From the NCBI GenBank assembly GCA_022925895.1, contig JAKSYS010000844.1, forward strand, positions 1-18,934: a stretch of DNA of 18,934 nt. The letters run 5' to 3'. Shown piece by piece: positions 18,273-18,934 of this stretch (position 1 is its first letter; every line of letters begins with the position of its first letter). Under the pieces are notes generated by a model. The model saw nothing but the letters and a program-made list of their open reading frames with translations, was not told the origin of the DNA and did no database searches. The position numbers and the translations under genes are program-made. Source of the stretch: Fragilaria crotonensis (Eukaryota > Bacillariophyta > Fragilariophyceae > Fragilariales > Fragilariaceae).

Positions 18273-18934
18273 GGCGGCCATCCTGCGTAAATTGTATGCT
18301 TGTACATGAGGTGAAGCACGCAAAGTGGACAATTGCAGGCATGTTGACTTCTCCTTTCATCATATATAATGTATAGTAGGCTGCGAGCAATCGTTTTATG
18401 CGCCACCAGACAGCGGTACATGTACCAGAGGTTAAGAAGGACTTGTACTTCCGTGTAGCATTGATCGAAACAACATTCCAAAGCTACTTGACTGGCTCCA
18501 TTGCCTTGGAATGCACTACGCACCGAGACACTGCAGAACCGTGTACCTTCAAAGTCATCCTTGCAGGTGCATGCGAAGAATACTGCAATTCGCACGTTCT
18601 GTACCCACGCCGTTGCGGCAGGATGACATGTGATGAATCAACATGAAATGCTTCGTGTACCGTATCTCAGCTCAGCTCAGCATTGCTCGTACGGGAGTGA
18701 TGTCCGCTAGAACCTTATCCTCCAACTGACATGCGCGGACTTCCGGTGGGTTCATCCATCCTCTTGGTGCTCCCATCTGCCATTGGCCTTGGGACTTGGG
18801 AGTAGGGAGGAGGGTGAATGAGATGACTTGGTGTGTGGTGTGGTACTGGAGTACTGTGTGTGCTGGAAGGAATTGTCCCAAAGGAGAGGGATTTGTTGCG
18901 ATGCAAGATGCAAGACGTTTTCAGAAGACGGGCA
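18273..18934. other. Right-end region, no gene supported
   Basis: The 662 bases after the GFA-like gene contain an ATG-started 82-codon frame at 18398-18646 without any domain. There is also a small CTCAG tandem (about 18668-18682) and a purine-rich T/G-containing stretch near 18790-18860. The window may end in the upstream region of another gene. Confidence 0.4.

Noticed and set aside
18398-18646. 82-codon ATG-started frame at the right end
   Set aside because: It has several Cys but no known spacing or signal peptide, and partly reflects a GTAC-rich spacer.

Overview
The window looks like nuclear DNA of a diatom, most likely a pennate diatom similar to Phaeodactylum. No single marker proves this. 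The signs are: eukaryotic gene structure with a short GT-AG intron (11956-12031); a Ty1/copia-type gag related to the diatom CoDi elements; a mitochondrial Hsp90 with an arginine-rich presequence; a signal sequence ending in a Ser-Ala/Phe motif like the diatom plastid-targeting 'ASAFAP' site; and genes on both strands without operons. Spacers are full of short GTAC/AGTACT-type words.

Layout from left to right. (1) 96-2392 (+): a repeat protein with a plastid-type leader and about nine 39-residue repeats. Its frame is interrupted twice; the second break is exactly a 2-nt shortfall in one 117-nt unit. (2) 2780-3877 (-): a clear GDP-mannose 3,5-epimerase with all catalytic residues. (3) 4879-6603 (+) and 7876-8922 (-): two convergent type II membrane proteins of the SGNH/PC-esterase (TBL/NXPE-like) kind. 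(4) 9562-10446 (+): an uninterrupted gag ORF of a copia-type element with no zinc knuckle or pol. About 30 nt downstream starts a decayed partial copy of the 4879-6603 gene (about 10477-10945), whose catalytic GDSH motif is destroyed. (5) 11317-13278 (-): a multi-exon gene with a PH-like C-terminal domain. (6) 14247-16799 (-): TRAP1-type mitochondrial Hsp90 with an 11-aspartate insert. (7) 17598-18272 (+): a GFA/DUF6151-like zinc-binding protein with a predicted signal peptide.

These genes are not an operon. One possible theme in the left half is cell-surface polysaccharide: the epimerase supplies GDP-L-galactose (also the ascorbate route), and the two SGNH proteins could add or remove O-acyl groups on glycans in the Golgi. 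That link is inference from proximity only. The most notable features are the frame-broken repeat array and the gag/SGNH-pseudogene junction.
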